Notes: generated by a model not told the origin, from the letters alone. DNA of 64,000 nucleotides from Chitinophagales bacterium (GCA_020636575.1 JACJXP010000004.1:108525-172524); one strand, 5' to 3'; shown: positions 1 to 8,661, numbered from the stretch's first letter. Numbers and translations: made by a program.

Positions 1-940
1 CATACATACTTTTAACGGTATTGGTAATATCTCCCAATGCAGTATTACTCAGGTTTACACTATCCGTACGCATATAAGTGATATAACCATTCTCATACAA
101 CTTTTGTGCAATAAGCATGGTACGGGATACGCCATAACCTAATTTCCTTGATGCTTCCTGTTGCAGTGTTGAAGTAGTGAAGGGTGGAGCAGGGGAACGT
201 TTGCCCGGTTTTACCTGTATATCTGCTACTTTATAATCAGCGCCGATACAGCCATTCAAAAATGATTCTGCATCTTCAGCCGAATTTTGTTTTTTGCCCT
301 CAGCTTTAAAGGTTACGTTTTTGTCGCCAACATCCTTCGCAGTAAAAAAAGCTTCTATTTTAAAACTGCTGACAGGGTTAAAAGCATTGATCTCTCTTTC
401 CCTTTCTGCAATAAGCCGCACAGCCACACTTTGCACACGGCCGGCGCTTAAATTATTTCTTACGCTGATCTTTCTCCATAAAACGGGGCTGAGCTCAAAA
501 CCAACGATACGGTCAAGCACCCGGCGGGCCTGCTGTGCCATTACCAGGTTCATATCCAGTTTTCTTGGATTTTCCACTGCCGACTGAATAGCCGGTTTGG
601 TGATCTCATTAAAGACAATACGTTTTGTGCTTTTAGGGTCTAATCCCAGCACTTCACATAAATGCCAGCTGATGGCTTCTCCCTCACGGTCCTCATCCGT
701 TGCCAGCCATACTTCGCCGCTTTTTTTGGCCAGGCTCTTCAGGTCGTTAACAACCTTTTCTTTTTCGGGAGGTATAATATAGGTAGGCTGAAATTTTTTC
801 TCAATATCAATCCCCATTCCGGCTTTCTGCAGGTCACGGATATGACCAAAACAGCTTTTCACCTGGAAGTCTTTTCCAAGGATCTTTTCAATTGTTTTTG
901 CTTTCGCAGGGCTCTCGACTATCAGTAAATTTTTTGCCAT
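1..940 (-). CDS. topA: DNA topoisomerase I, N-terminal part (cut by window edge)
   Basis: Type IA topoisomerase that relaxes negative supercoils through a transient 5'-phosphotyrosyl link. The first 313 codons are visible; the rest lies beyond the left edge. The protein opens MAKNLLIVESPAKAKTIEK, the start of the TOPRIM domain, and carries the acidic metal motif DEDREGEA. The active-site segment YITYMRTDS falls near residue 289, so the catalytic Tyr is present. The ATG at 938-940 is chosen because TOPRIM begins immediately after it. The SGNH hydrolase gene lies upstream on the same strand, 143 bp away. No irregularity is seen in the visible part. Confidence 0.95.
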   Translation of the reverse strand, partial: MAKNLLIVESPAKAKTIEKILGKDFQVKSCFGHIRDLQKAGMGIDIEKKFQPTYIIPPEKEKVVNDLKSLAKKSGEVWLATDEDREGEAISWHLCEVLGLDPKSTKRIVFNEITKPAIQSAVENPRKLDMNLVMAQQARRVLDRIVGFELSPVLWRKISVRNNLSAGRVQSVAVRLIAEREREINAFNPVSSFKIEAFFTAKDVGDKNVTFKAEGKKQNSAEDAESFLNGCIGADYKVADIQVKPGKRSPAPPFTTSTLQQEASRKLGYGVSRTMLIAQKLYENGYITYMRTDSVNLSNTALGDITNTVKSMY

Positions 941-1083
941 ATAGGTTGCTTATCAAGCCATTCTACTGCCTTTAAGTGGCCGCAAGTTAGGGCAAGGATA
1001 ATAAAAAAAATTGTATTCCCTAATTTGTTAGTATTGTAATAGGTATAAAAAAAGGGTGATTACGGTTCATTAAAAAGGTAAAA

Positions 1084-1704
1084 TCACCGGATATGTGACA
1101 TAAAAAAAGCAGCCACTTTCTTTGCCCATCGCTGGTAATCTTTGCCGGATGGGTGTAATCCATCAGCCGTTAATAAGGTGTGATCATCAGCGGCTTCACG
1201 GGTCAACGGAGTAATATCTATATAATATATATGGTGATCTTTTGCTATCTGTTTATTGGCTGCATTGTATGCATCAATCTCAGTAGCTATTTGATTGCTG
1301 TCCCTGTCTTTTGCAAACGGAGTTACTCCCCAATCAGGAATAGAAAGAATAACAACATTATTATGTTGATTGCCCGCAAAGCGAATAGCTTTTTTTAACA
1401 AGCCTTCAAATTCAGTTTTATATTCTTCAACAGAACGGCCACGGTATTGATTATTGACACCAATGAGCAGACTCACAAAATCATAAGACCCTTTAAATGG
1501 CTCATCTTTTCCTGATTCAAGAATGCCTGTTTCCAGTTCATGTGTTGTCCAGCCGGTTTTGGCAATAATGCGTGGCGGGGCTAAATGAATGCCTTGTTCA
1601 ATCAAAATGCGGTGAACCTGGTTGGGAAAATTCTCTTCAGGAGGTACCAATTCACCAATGGTATATGAATCACCCAGGGCCAGGTAGCTGAGTTCTTTTT
1701 GCAT
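1084..1704 (-). CDS. SGNH/GDSL-type hydrolase
   Basis: A 206-residue esterase or lipase of the SGNH superfamily. Block I is LALGDSYTIGE near the N terminus, with the nucleophilic Ser. Block III is LLIGVNNQYRG, with the oxyanion Asn. Block V is DGLHPSGKDY, with the catalytic Asp and His. No signal peptide is visible, so it is probably cytoplasmic. Such proteins hydrolyse acyl or acetyl esters, for example on lysophospholipids or sugars; the substrate cannot be read from sequence. The gene lies upstream of topA on the same strand and diverges from the DUF2520 gene. Length is normal for a minimal SGNH domain. Confidence 0.85.
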   Translation of the reverse strand: MQKELSYLALGDSYTIGELVPPEENFPNQVHRILIEQGIHLAPPRIIAKTGWTTHELETGILESGKDEPFKGSYDFVSLLIGVNNQYRGRSVEEYKTEFEGLLKKAIRFAGNQHNNVVILSIPDWGVTPFAKDRDSNQIATEIDAYNAANKQIAKDHHIYYIDITPLTREAADDHTLLTADGLHPSGKDYQRWAKKVAAFFMSHIR

Positions 1705-1817
1705 TTTCAGATATTACTTGATCTCAATGATAAAGAAAATGAATAAATTCAATATGATCTTAATTAGTTGAATGGTTTTGTTTGTATTGCTAGAAAATTG
1801 AATTTTGTAAAATAAAT

Positions 1818-2579
1818 ATGAGAATAGTTATTATAGGTACCGGTAATGCAGCTTCAGTACTCGGCAGAAAATTTAAAGCTGCCGGTCATAGCATTGTACA
1901 GGTGTATGGAAGAAATACATCTGCAGCCAGCAAGCTGGCTTATGAATGGGATACGGATTCAACTAACTACATCAGCCTGATCACAAAAGAAGCCGATGTT
2001 TATATTATCGCCGTTCAGGATGATGCTATTGCAGAAGTGGTAAAAGAATTACAATTACCCGGCAAAGTAGTGGCACATACGGCTGCTTCAGTACCTAAAG
2101 AAGTGTTGGCAGGTGTTACTGATCATTATGGTGTGTTTTACCCATTGCAAAGTTTGCGAAAGGAGGTTGCTGAATTGCCGGATATTCCCATTTTTACTGA
2201 TGGAAGCGATGAAAAAGCTACAAAGCAATTGGAAAAACTGGCAACGTCAATTGCAGGGGATAATGTGTCAAAAGCCGGCAATGATGACAGAAGAAAAATG
2301 CATGTAGCGGCTGTGGTGGTCAATAATTTCACCAATCATTTATTTGCACTGGCTGAAGATTATTGTAAAAAGGAAGGCCTGGATTTTCAACAGTTGATCC
2401 CGTTGATAGAAGAAACGATATCCCGCTTAAGATCGGCGTCTCCTTCTAAAACACAAACCGGACCGGCCATCAGGCATGACAGGGAAACCATTCAACAACA
2501 CCTTGAGTTGTTGAATGATCATCCTCAACTGAAAAATGTCTATTTACTCCTTACAGAAAGTATACAGCAGTGGAAATAA
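1818..2579 (+). CDS. DUF2520 Rossmann-fold protein, predicted NAD(P)-dependent oxidoreductase
   Basis: A 253-residue cytoplasmic protein. It begins with a dinucleotide-binding Rossmann motif (IIGTGNAASVLGRKFKAAGH) related to F420-dependent NADP reductase and ketopantoate reductase-like enzymes, followed by a helical C-terminal DUF2520 region (about residues 120-250). The substrate is unknown. In Bacteroidota this family often sits beside a KdsC-like phosphatase, a UbiA prenyltransferase and Maf, as it does here, so a shared housekeeping operon is likely. ATG at 1818 is placed directly before the Rossmann strand. Confidence 0.8.
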   Translation: MRIVIIGTGNAASVLGRKFKAAGHSIVQVYGRNTSAASKLAYEWDTDSTNYISLITKEADVYIIAVQDDAIAEVVKELQLPGKVVAHTAASVPKEVLAGVTDHYGVFYPLQSLRKEVAELPDIPIFTDGSDEKATKQLEKLATSIAGDNVSKAGNDDRRKMHVAAVVVNNFTNHLFALAEDYCKKEGLDFQQLIPLIEETISRLRSASPSKTQTGPAIRHDRETIQQHLELLNDHPQLKNVYLLLTESIQQWK

Positions 2580-2619
2580 CCTTTTCCCGAACAAGTAAAT
2601 GCCTTCATTGTTTTACCAT

Positions 2620-2627
2620 TATTTTTG
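2620..2627 (+). promoter_or_regulatory. Candidate -7 element upstream of the ferredoxin gene
   Basis: TATTTTTG matches the Bacteroidota -7 consensus TAnnTTTG and lies 44 bp before the ferredoxin ATG. I see no TTTG at the expected -33 spacing, so this is only a half-match. Confidence 0.35.
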
Positions 2628-2671
2628 CAGCCTGTTACTGAAAAGTAGCAATTGAAACGAAAAACGACGAA

Positions 2672-3007
2672 ATGTATACGATCAAATTCAATTTTGAACA
2701 AAAAGACCTTGAAACCCTTACCCTTGAGAATGTAGAAGCCGGGCAGACCTTGCTGGAAATTGCACTCAAAAACGATATTGAACTACATCATAATTGCGGT
2801 GGGGTGTGTGCCTGTACCACCTGCCATCTTTACATAGAAAAAGGAATGGATTATATCGATGAGATAACAGACAGGGAAGAGGATTTTATTGACAGGGCTG
2901 TGAATCCAAGGCTTAATTCAAGATTAGGATGCCAGTCATTATTAAATGATGGGTCAGGTGATATTGAAGTAACGATACCTGACCAGACACAATTTTTGGG
3001 AGAATAG
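2672..3007 (+). CDS. [2Fe-2S] ferredoxin, ISC/adrenodoxin type
   Basis: A 111-residue electron carrier. Cluster ligands are Cys42, Cys48 and Cys51 (C-x5-C-x2-C in NCGGVCACTTCH) plus Cys87 in RLGCQSL, the spacing of adrenodoxin and bacterial Fdx of the ISC system. An extra Cys46 lies inside the loop. It probably donates electrons for Fe-S assembly or to an oxygenase; the IscX gene 87 bp downstream supports the Fe-S role by context. No iscS, iscU or hsc genes are adjacent. Confidence 0.9.
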   Translation: MYTIKFNFEQKDLETLTLENVEAGQTLLEIALKNDIELHHNCGGVCACTTCHLYIEKGMDYIDEITDREEDFIDRAVNPRLNSRLGCQSLLNDGSGDIEVTIPDQTQFLGE

Positions 3008-3021
3008 AAAGGAAATAAGAG

Positions 3022-3085
3022 GTCAGATTTATGAAGTCTGAATGCTGGCCTCGTCAAAATAATATTCAGACTTCTGACATCAGAC
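3022..3085. repeat. Inverted heptad repeat in the ferredoxin-iscX spacer
   Basis: The right side (3065-3085) is three consecutive 7-bp units of form NTCAGAC or TTCTGAC. The left side carries reverse-complement units such as GTCTGAA. Together they give 11-bp perfect inverted arms at 3033-3043 and 3064-3074 around a 20-base loop. The transcript could form a hairpin between the two genes, but no T-run follows, so it is not a typical terminator. Confidence 0.6.
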
Positions 3086-3094
3086 AATAGAATT

Positions 3095-3334
3095 ATGAGT
3101 CATTTTGAACCACCGATACACTGGAACGATTATGAAGACATCGCATTAAAACTATACGAACGTTTTGGTGATGATTTTAATGAAGGAAAAATTTATCGGA
3201 TCCGGTTTACGGATCTGTTGGAATGGGTGTTGGAGATCCCTGGCTTTGTAGGCAAAAGAGAAGAATCGAATGAAGGCCACCTGGAGATGATCCAAAGCAG
3301 TTGGGTATACGAATGGAGAGATAATCAAAAGTAA
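3095..3334 (+). CDS. iscX: IscX-family Fe-S cluster assembly modulator
   Basis: A 79-residue acidic protein of the IscX/YfhJ family. Diagnostic stretches are HWNDYEDIALKLYERFGDD near the start, IRFTDLLEWVLEIPGF in the middle, and SNEGHLEMIQSSWVYEW at the end. In other bacteria IscX binds the cysteine desulfurase IscS and iron and tunes the assembly rate. Here it sits between an ISC-type ferredoxin and a KdsC-type phosphatase and is slightly longer than the 66-residue E. coli protein. Its role is inferred from family membership. Confidence 0.88.
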   Translation: MSHFEPPIHWNDYEDIALKLYERFGDDFNEGKIYRIRFTDLLEWVLEIPGFVGKREESNEGHLEMIQSSWVYEWRDNQK

Positions 3335-3351
3335 TTTGCAAATCTTCCTGC

Positions 3352-3873
3352 ATGAATGTTCTCGAACTTTTTAAACCGATCACCACATTTATTTTTGATG
3401 TAGATGGAGTGCTGACCGATGGTACAGTGTTGGTGATGAACGGAAACCTGCAGGCCCGTCGTATGAATATTAAAGATGGATTTGCCCTGCAAATGGCGGT
3501 TACACAGGGTTACCGGGTCAAGATCATATCCGGTGGTAACTCACCGGAAGTACTACAAAGACTGGATAGATTGGGCGTTACAGATGTTATGATGTCGGTT
3601 TCTGATAAAGCAGCCGTGATAAAGGAGTATATGATGGCAAATGATCTTCGCAAAGAAGAGATATTATACATGGGCGATGATATGCCGGATGTTGCTGCCT
3701 TACAGGAGGCAGGACTTGCCTGCTGCCCTGCTGATGGCGTACCTGAAGTAAAACAGGTTTCCCATTACATTTCTCCCTATAATGGTGGTTTTGCCTGCGC
3801 CAGGGATGTGATAGAAAAAGTGATGAAACTCCAGGATAAATGGGAATACAGTCCGGATATTACTTCCCGGTGA
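3352..3873 (+). CDS. kdsC: KdsC-type HAD phosphatase (predicted KDO-8-phosphate phosphatase)
   Basis: A 173-residue cap-less HAD hydrolase that would release phosphate from 3-deoxy-manno-octulosonate 8-phosphate in lipopolysaccharide core synthesis. Motif I is FDVDGVLTDG with nucleophile Asp16 and general acid Asp18. Motif II is the Ser in IISGG, and motif IV is GDDMPD near residues 108-113. Length and the missing cap fit the tetrameric KdsC type. The gene starts 17 bp after iscX and reads with the prenyltransferase and maf genes. A related sugar phosphate substrate cannot be excluded. Confidence 0.85.
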   Translation: MNVLELFKPITTFIFDVDGVLTDGTVLVMNGNLQARRMNIKDGFALQMAVTQGYRVKIISGGNSPEVLQRLDRLGVTDVMMSVSDKAAVIKEYMMANDLRKEEILYMGDDMPDVAALQEAGLACCPADGVPEVKQVSHYISPYNGGFACARDVIEKVMKLQDKWEYSPDITSR

Positions 3874-3936
3874 TAGTTTTCTACCAATGACTTCACTTTT
3901 TATACTTCTCATTGTATCTTTCGGTAAACTTTTACC

Positions 3937-4866
3937 ATGAGATTGATAATAGGCTTTTTTCGGTTGATCCGCCTACCCAATCTCATTTTTATTGCATTAA
4001 CGCAGGTTCTTTTCCAGGTTTGTGTTTATCAGTCCTTAGCTGGTTTACCTGATAAGTGGTTGCCAGAAACAGGGTTTATTTTACTCTTATTTGCATCATT
4101 ATTTATTGCCGCTGCGGGATATATCATCAACGATTATTTTGATATCAATATCGATGAGATCAATAAACCTGGTAAAATGGTGGTGGACAAAGTGATCAAC
4201 CGCCGCTGGGCCATTGCCTGGCATTTTGTACTCAGTTTTGCCGGCATTGTTTTAACAGTATTGGCAGTTCCCGTCTTGGAAAAATGGTATTTGATCGTGG
4301 CGAATATTTTTTGTGTGTTATTGTTATGGTTTTATTCAACCCGTTTTAAAAAGCAACTGCTTACAGGTAACGTTATTATCTCTTTATTGACCGCCTGGAC
4401 CATATTGATCATATTTTATTCAAAAACCGGGGCAGGATTTGTAAACCAGGAAGTAAATTATCATCGTTTTTTCCGGGTCGCTTTCTTATACGCCGGGTTT
4501 GCATTTATTAGTTCACTTATACGGGAGGCTATCAAGGATATGGAAGATATGCCGGGTGATGCAAAATATAAATGCAGGACGATGCCGATTGTATGGGGTG
4601 TCAATACCACAAAAGTTTATGTAGCCGTATGGCTGATCGTATTACTGGCCATACTCGTTGTGGTACAGGTGTATATATTGGAGTTTAAGAAATGGTGGTT
4701 TGCAGTAGTTTTTTGTGTACTGGCAATTATAGTTCCGCTTGTATATATCTTTTATAAATTGTTTGGCGCAAATACGGTCAATGATTTTCATAAGTTAAGC
4801 AGGTGGATAAAAGGGGTGATGCTTGCGGGGATACTTTCAATGATCTTCTTTTATATTTATTTATGA
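3937..4866 (+). CDS. UbiA-family prenyltransferase (geranylgeranylglycerol-phosphate transferase-like)
   Basis: A 309-residue integral membrane enzyme with eight or nine hydrophobic helices. The first Asp-rich motif is NDYFDINIDEINKPGK (Asn65, Asp66, Asp69, Asp73); the second is DMEDMPGDAKYKCRTMP. These bind Mg2+ and the prenyl diphosphate. Bacteroidota members are usually named after archaeal geranylgeranylglyceryl-phosphate transferase, but the acceptor in this group is not established from sequence. The stop codon overlaps the maf start codon (ATGA at 4863-4866), implying translational coupling. Confidence 0.85.
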   Translation: MRLIIGFFRLIRLPNLIFIALTQVLFQVCVYQSLAGLPDKWLPETGFILLLFASLFIAAAGYIINDYFDINIDEINKPGKMVVDKVINRRWAIAWHFVLSFAGIVLTVLAVPVLEKWYLIVANIFCVLLLWFYSTRFKKQLLTGNVIISLLTAWTILIIFYSKTGAGFVNQEVNYHRFFRVAFLYAGFAFISSLIREAIKDMEDMPGDAKYKCRTMPIVWGVNTTKVYVAVWLIVLLAILVVVQVYILEFKKWWFAVVFCVLAIIVPLVYIFYKLFGANTVNDFHKLSRWIKGVMLAGILSMIFFYIYL

Positions 4867-5429
4867 GCAGGATAATACTGGCTTCCCAATCGCCCAGGAG
4901 AAAACAATTATTGAAATGGGCAGAAATACCTTTTGAAGTGAAGGTAAGTGAGACAGATGAAACCTTTCCCCCGGAACTTGCACCCGAAGAAATAGCTGTA
5001 CATATAGCAAGGAATAAAGCGATTGCTGTCCAGGAAAGTTGTGAGCAGGATGATATCATTATTGCAGCAGACACCATTGTTGTGTTAAATGACAATATAA
5101 TCGGTAAGCCTGTTCACCGGGAAGATGCGGTAAGTATGTTGCTGGCTCTTTCAGGTGAAGAACATCGGGTGATCACAGGGGTTGTGATACGAAAAGGAGA
5201 GAAGGAGTCCGCTTTTGCTGACGTTACGGAAGTACAATTTTATGATCTCACAGAAAAGGAGATAGAATTTTATGTGGATCAGTATAAACCTTATGATAAG
5301 GCCGGTGCCTATGCCATACAGGAATGGATCGGAGTGATAGGTATCAGATCCATTAGCGGTGATTTTTATAATGTGATGGGGTTGCCTGTGAGCAAGGTAG
5401 TGAGGGAGTTGAGAAAGTTTATTAGTTAA
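4863..5429 (+). CDS. maf: Maf-family nucleotide pyrophosphatase
   Basis: A 188-residue house-cleaning pyrophosphatase hydrolysing dTTP, UTP or modified nucleotides to monophosphates. The signature SQSPRRKQLL is at residues 8-17, the catalytic Asp70 lies in AADTIVV, and DKAGAYAIQ follows in the C-terminal third; this pattern suggests the dTTP/UTP (YhdE-like) subgroup. The ATG at 4863 is chosen over an upstream in-frame start because the family begins at MSRIILASQSPRR and because this ATG forms an ATGA overlap with the prenyltransferase stop. Confidence 0.92.
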   Translation: MSRIILASQSPRRKQLLKWAEIPFEVKVSETDETFPPELAPEEIAVHIARNKAIAVQESCEQDDIIIAADTIVVLNDNIIGKPVHREDAVSMLLALSGEEHRVITGVVIRKGEKESAFADVTEVQFYDLTEKEIEFYVDQYKPYDKAGAYAIQEWIGVIGIRSISGDFYNVMGLPVSKVVRELRKFIS

Positions 5430-5522
5430 TTTATTTATTAGGTTATAGTGGGTTCGAATTTTCTATTTCTTTCAGGTGTTTAAACTAACTTAATACCCAG
5501 TTAACTAATTAACCAGTAAACC

Positions 5523-6800
5523 ATGATCTCAGAACGACTGCTTCAATTCATCTGGCAGTTTCAATATTTCGATAAAGCCGATCTTTTCTCCTCGGATGGA
5601 GAACTGGTCAAAGTACAATATGCAGGCCATTATAATACCAACCAGGGGCCTGATTTTCTAAATGCAAAAATTGTAATTGGTAAAACAACATGGGCCGGTG
5701 CGGTGGAATTGCATATTCTTTCTTCAGACTGGAAGAGGCATAAACACCAAACTGATAAAAATTATCAGAATGTTATTCTTCATGTGGTTTGGGAAAAAGA
5801 TGATAGCAATGGGAATATACCCGTATTGGAGTTGAAAGGAAGGGTATCCGGAATATTGCTCAGGAGATATGAAACATTAATGACCCGTTCAGCTTTTATT
5901 CCCTGTGAGAACCTGGTATCTTCTGTAAAAACGATCACCTGGAATAGCTGGAAAGAAAGACTGTTGGCTGAACGATTGATGCGAAAAGCAAAAACGGCAG
6001 ATCAGTTTCTGAAAGAGAACAAAAACCATTGGGAAGAAACTTTCTGGTGGATGCTTGCCCGAAACTTTGGGATGAAAGTAAACACAGATGCCTTTGAGGC
6101 AGTGGCAAGATCGATCCCGGTCAATATTCTTGCAAAACACAAAAATCAATTACAACAAATAGAAGCTTTGTTAATGGGACAGGCTGGTTTGTTGAATGAA
6201 AAGAGTAATAAAGAATTATCGAAGGATGGATATTATACCCTTTTACAAAGGGAGTATAAATTCTTAAAAGAAAAATACGGACTAAAACCTGTTTATGAAC
6301 CGGTACATTTTTTAAGGATGCGTCCGGGAAATTTTCCAACTATACGATTGGCGCAGCTGGCAGTATTGATACAAAATTCCGTTCATCTTTTTTCCCGCAT
6401 TCGTGAAGCGGAATCCATTAAAGAAGTGAAAAACCGGTTTGATGCTACTGCTAATGATTACTGGCATTATCATTACAAATTTGGTGAAGCCGGTTCTTTT
6501 AAAAAGAAGAAACTGGGAGAATCGATGATTGAGAATATTATCATTAATACTATTTGCCCTATGTTGTTTGCTTATGGTAATTACCATAATGAACAGAAGC
6601 ATAAGGATAAAGCGTTGAAATGGCTGGAACATACAAATGCTGAATTGAATAATATCACAAAAGGCTTTAGTAAACTGGGGATAGAAAACAAAAATGCTTT
6701 TGACAGCCAGGCGCTGATAGAATTAAAGAATGAGTATTGTAATAAAAAAAGCTGCCTGGAATGTGGCGTGGGTAATGCGATACTTAAGTCAACTAAATAA
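5523..6800 (+). CDS. DUF2851 family protein
   Basis: A 425-residue cytoplasmic protein of a family largely confined to Bacteroidota and Chlorobi. The start ISERLLQFIWQFQYFDKADL and the segment NTNQGPDFLNAKI are typical. The C terminus has a compact Cys cluster (YCNKKSCLECGVGN, C-x4-C-x2-C), suggesting metal binding. The function is unknown. It follows maf after a 93-bp spacer and converges with the peroxidase gene, only 26 bp away. Confidence 0.75.
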   Translation: MISERLLQFIWQFQYFDKADLFSSDGELVKVQYAGHYNTNQGPDFLNAKIVIGKTTWAGAVELHILSSDWKRHKHQTDKNYQNVILHVVWEKDDSNGNIPVLELKGRVSGILLRRYETLMTRSAFIPCENLVSSVKTITWNSWKERLLAERLMRKAKTADQFLKENKNHWEETFWWMLARNFGMKVNTDAFEAVARSIPVNILAKHKNQLQQIEALLMGQAGLLNEKSNKELSKDGYYTLLQREYKFLKEKYGLKPVYEPVHFLRMRPGNFPTIRLAQLAVLIQNSVHLFSRIREAESIKEVKNRFDATANDYWHYHYKFGEAGSFKKKKLGESMIENIIINTICPMLFAYGNYHNEQKHKDKALKWLEHTNAELNNITKGFSKLGIENKNAFDSQALIELKNEYCNKKSCLECGVGNAILKSTK

Positions 6801-6811
6801 ATGCGAATAGT

Positions 6812-6832
6812 CAATAGCCGGTTTTGCTATTG
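6812..6832. terminator. Weak hairpin between convergent genes
   Basis: Arms CAATAGC (6812-6818) and GCTATTG (6826-6832) surround a 7-base loop between the DUF2851 and peroxidase genes. The right arm includes the peroxidase stop codon. No clear T-run follows on either strand, so terminator activity is doubtful. Confidence 0.3.
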
Positions 6833-7864
6833 TTCTGAAAGTCGCTTATCCAGCAAAAAGGATTTATCGTTGAGAGTATTGAGAAAGCTTATGATCTTGG
6901 TTTTTTCATCGGTGGTCAGTGGTATCCCGAGTGTAGCGTTTTGCCTCAATATGGGGTCAAGAGTGGGTTCGTCATGTACGCCTGATGCATAATGATCAAG
7001 CACTGTTTCTAAAGTAAAGAAACGGCCATCATGCATATAGGGAGCTGTATAAGCCAGGTTTCGCAAACTCGGTACCTTGAATTTGAACTTGTCATCATTG
7101 TTATTGGTGATAAGATACCGGCCTTCATCGTTGAATAAGCCGATCCCGATCCCATTATTACGAAAACTAAAGTCAGTAAATAATGGCTCCGTATGGCAGG
7201 TGCCACATTTCTCTGTTACCAGTTCCCTGCCTTGTTCTTCTTCCAGGGTAAATGTTTTGCCATCCTGCTGCCGCATTACACTGTCGTATTTGCTATTACT
7301 GCTGATACACATCAGCGTAAACTGTGAGATCGACTTCAGGAAATTTGATGTATTGATCTCCTCTGATCCATAAGCTTTCCTGAATAAAGCGGGGTATTCC
7401 TGTGAATTGCGAAGTTTATTCAGCACATTATCCATCGTTTCTCCCATTTCAACATGATTGGTTATAGGAGCTACAGACTGCAAGTCAAGATCAACAATGC
7501 CCCCATCCCACATAAAGCTGGTGTTCCAGGCCATATTCATAATAGGTGGCGCATTCCTTGTTCCGAGCTGATCAAAAATCCCATGACTTACGGTATGGCC
7601 ATGATGTGTAAATGCTGAGGTCTGAATGTGGCAGCTGCCACAACTGATCGTATTGTCAGCAGACAGTATCGGGTCGTAAAAAAGTTTACGTCCAAGTTCA
7701 AATCCATTTTTTGTAACAGTATTGGTACTAAAATGATAAGCTGGCTCAGGGAAATTTGATGGTTTTTGAAACCCGGCAAAGAATTCTGCCCCAAAAGGTT
7801 CTTTCTTGCAGGCATAAATACCCGCAAGAATGAGAAATATGATCAGCCAGATCTTTCTGTTCAT
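6827..7864 (-). CDS. Di-haem cytochrome c peroxidase / MauG-family lipoprotein (MbnH-like)
   Basis: A 345-residue periplasmic lipoprotein with signal peptide and lipobox (LAGIYAC, Cys19). It has two c-type haem sites: CGSCH at residues 75-79 and CGTCH at 220-224. The conserved APYMHDGRF segment near the C terminus is typical of bacterial CcpA/MauG enzymes. The family reduces peroxide or makes long-range protein oxidations. The gene starts 5 bp after the stop of an MbnP-like lipoprotein gene, so the pair is almost certainly one transcript. In methanotrophs MbnH oxidises a Trp of MbnP to kynurenine, a possible activity here. Confidence 0.9.
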   Translation of the reverse strand: MNRKIWLIIFLILAGIYACKKEPFGAEFFAGFQKPSNFPEPAYHFSTNTVTKNGFELGRKLFYDPILSADNTISCGSCHIQTSAFTHHGHTVSHGIFDQLGTRNAPPIMNMAWNTSFMWDGGIVDLDLQSVAPITNHVEMGETMDNVLNKLRNSQEYPALFRKAYGSEEINTSNFLKSISQFTLMCISSNSKYDSVMRQQDGKTFTLEEEQGRELVTEKCGTCHTEPLFTDFSFRNNGIGIGLFNDEGRYLITNNNDDKFKFKVPSLRNLAYTAPYMHDGRFFTLETVLDHYASGVHDEPTLDPILRQNATLGIPLTTDEKTKIISFLNTLNDKSFLLDKRLSEQ

Positions 7865-7869
7865 ATCAT

Positions 7870-8661
7870 TTAGTTTTCTGTATGATCATGACTGATCATA
7901 GAGGCATAGTTATTTGCAAGGGGCTCTCCGGCAACAGGAGAATGCACTTCTGCCGTTGGGGTACCCAATGTTATGTTTGTTGTACCGTTTAATATTTTAA
8001 GAATATCTACCGTCAGATAGATGTTTGTGCTTTTGCCTGATTTGACTTTAGCAGTTCCCCCGCTTGTCAGATCTAACATAACCGTCCTCAGGTTATTTGT
8101 GGTAGGACTTGAATATCCTCCAAAGCCACCGACATGATATTTGAAGATATTTCCCGGGGCAGACACATCCGGTGACGTTCCTTCCAGTTTAAGAAAAATG
8201 TAACCGCTGTTCCATGTCCAGTACATATCTGCAGCAGCTCCGCTTACATCCAATACACCGGTACGCTGGCTCACATCCATTGTATTCCTGAGGCTGTCAA
8301 CACCAATCATAAAGCTCAGTGTCTTGTATTCCCCTTCAGGTACTTTTAATAAAGGCATGTGAGAAGAAAGATCGCTTTCATCGATCAGGAAATAGCATTC
8401 ATCCTGTGGTACGGTGTACACAGTGCCATCAGTATTGGTGAGGATAAAATTGCTGACAAAGTATTTCACTTTTGTCACATTAAAACTTTGCCCCATAGCA
8501 TTTGTGTAACTACCTGTATTCAGATCAAGGTCAGACGAACCGGCCACCTGGTCAAACTCGACAGTTAGGTCAGCCAATACAGAAGAATTATATTCTTTAT
8601 TTTTTTTACAGGAGAGTAAAAGAAATGTTACTGCCAGGGTCGAAAAGATAACCTTCTTCAT
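7870..8661 (-). CDS. MbnP-like copper-binding family lipoprotein
   Basis: A 263-residue lipoprotein. The start at 8661 is chosen because MKKVIFSTLAVTFLLLSC gives a clean lipobox (Cys18); an upstream TTG extension has no signal-like sequence. Family features are VKYFVSNFILTNTDG early in the domain and YWTWNSGYIFLKLEG in the centre, a Trp-containing segment characteristic of MbnP proteins. MbnP acts in the periplasm with a di-haem partner, and the partner gene lies 5 bp downstream. Metal binding is inferred from the family only. The long upstream leader contains a candidate -7 element (8861-8868). Confidence 0.8.
   Translation of the reverse strand: MKKVIFSTLAVTFLLLSCKKNKEYNSSVLADLTVEFDQVAGSSDLDLNTGSYTNAMGQSFNVTKVKYFVSNFILTNTDGTVYTVPQDECYFLIDESDLSSHMPLLKVPEGEYKTLSFMIGVDSLRNTMDVSQRTGVLDVSGAAADMYWTWNSGYIFLKLEGTSPDVSAPGNIFKYHVGGFGGYSSPTTNNLRTVMLDLTSGGTAKVKSGKSTNIYLTVDILKILNGTTNITLGTPTAEVHSPVAGEPLANNYASMISHDHTEN

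Noticed and set aside
5451..5460. GGTTCGAATT resembling a tRNA T-loop
   Set aside because: No acceptor, D or anticodon stems can be formed around it.
5470..5522. Degenerate heptad-like repeats before the DUF2851 gene
   Set aside because: Period of 7 is not consistent and the sequence is simply AT-rich.
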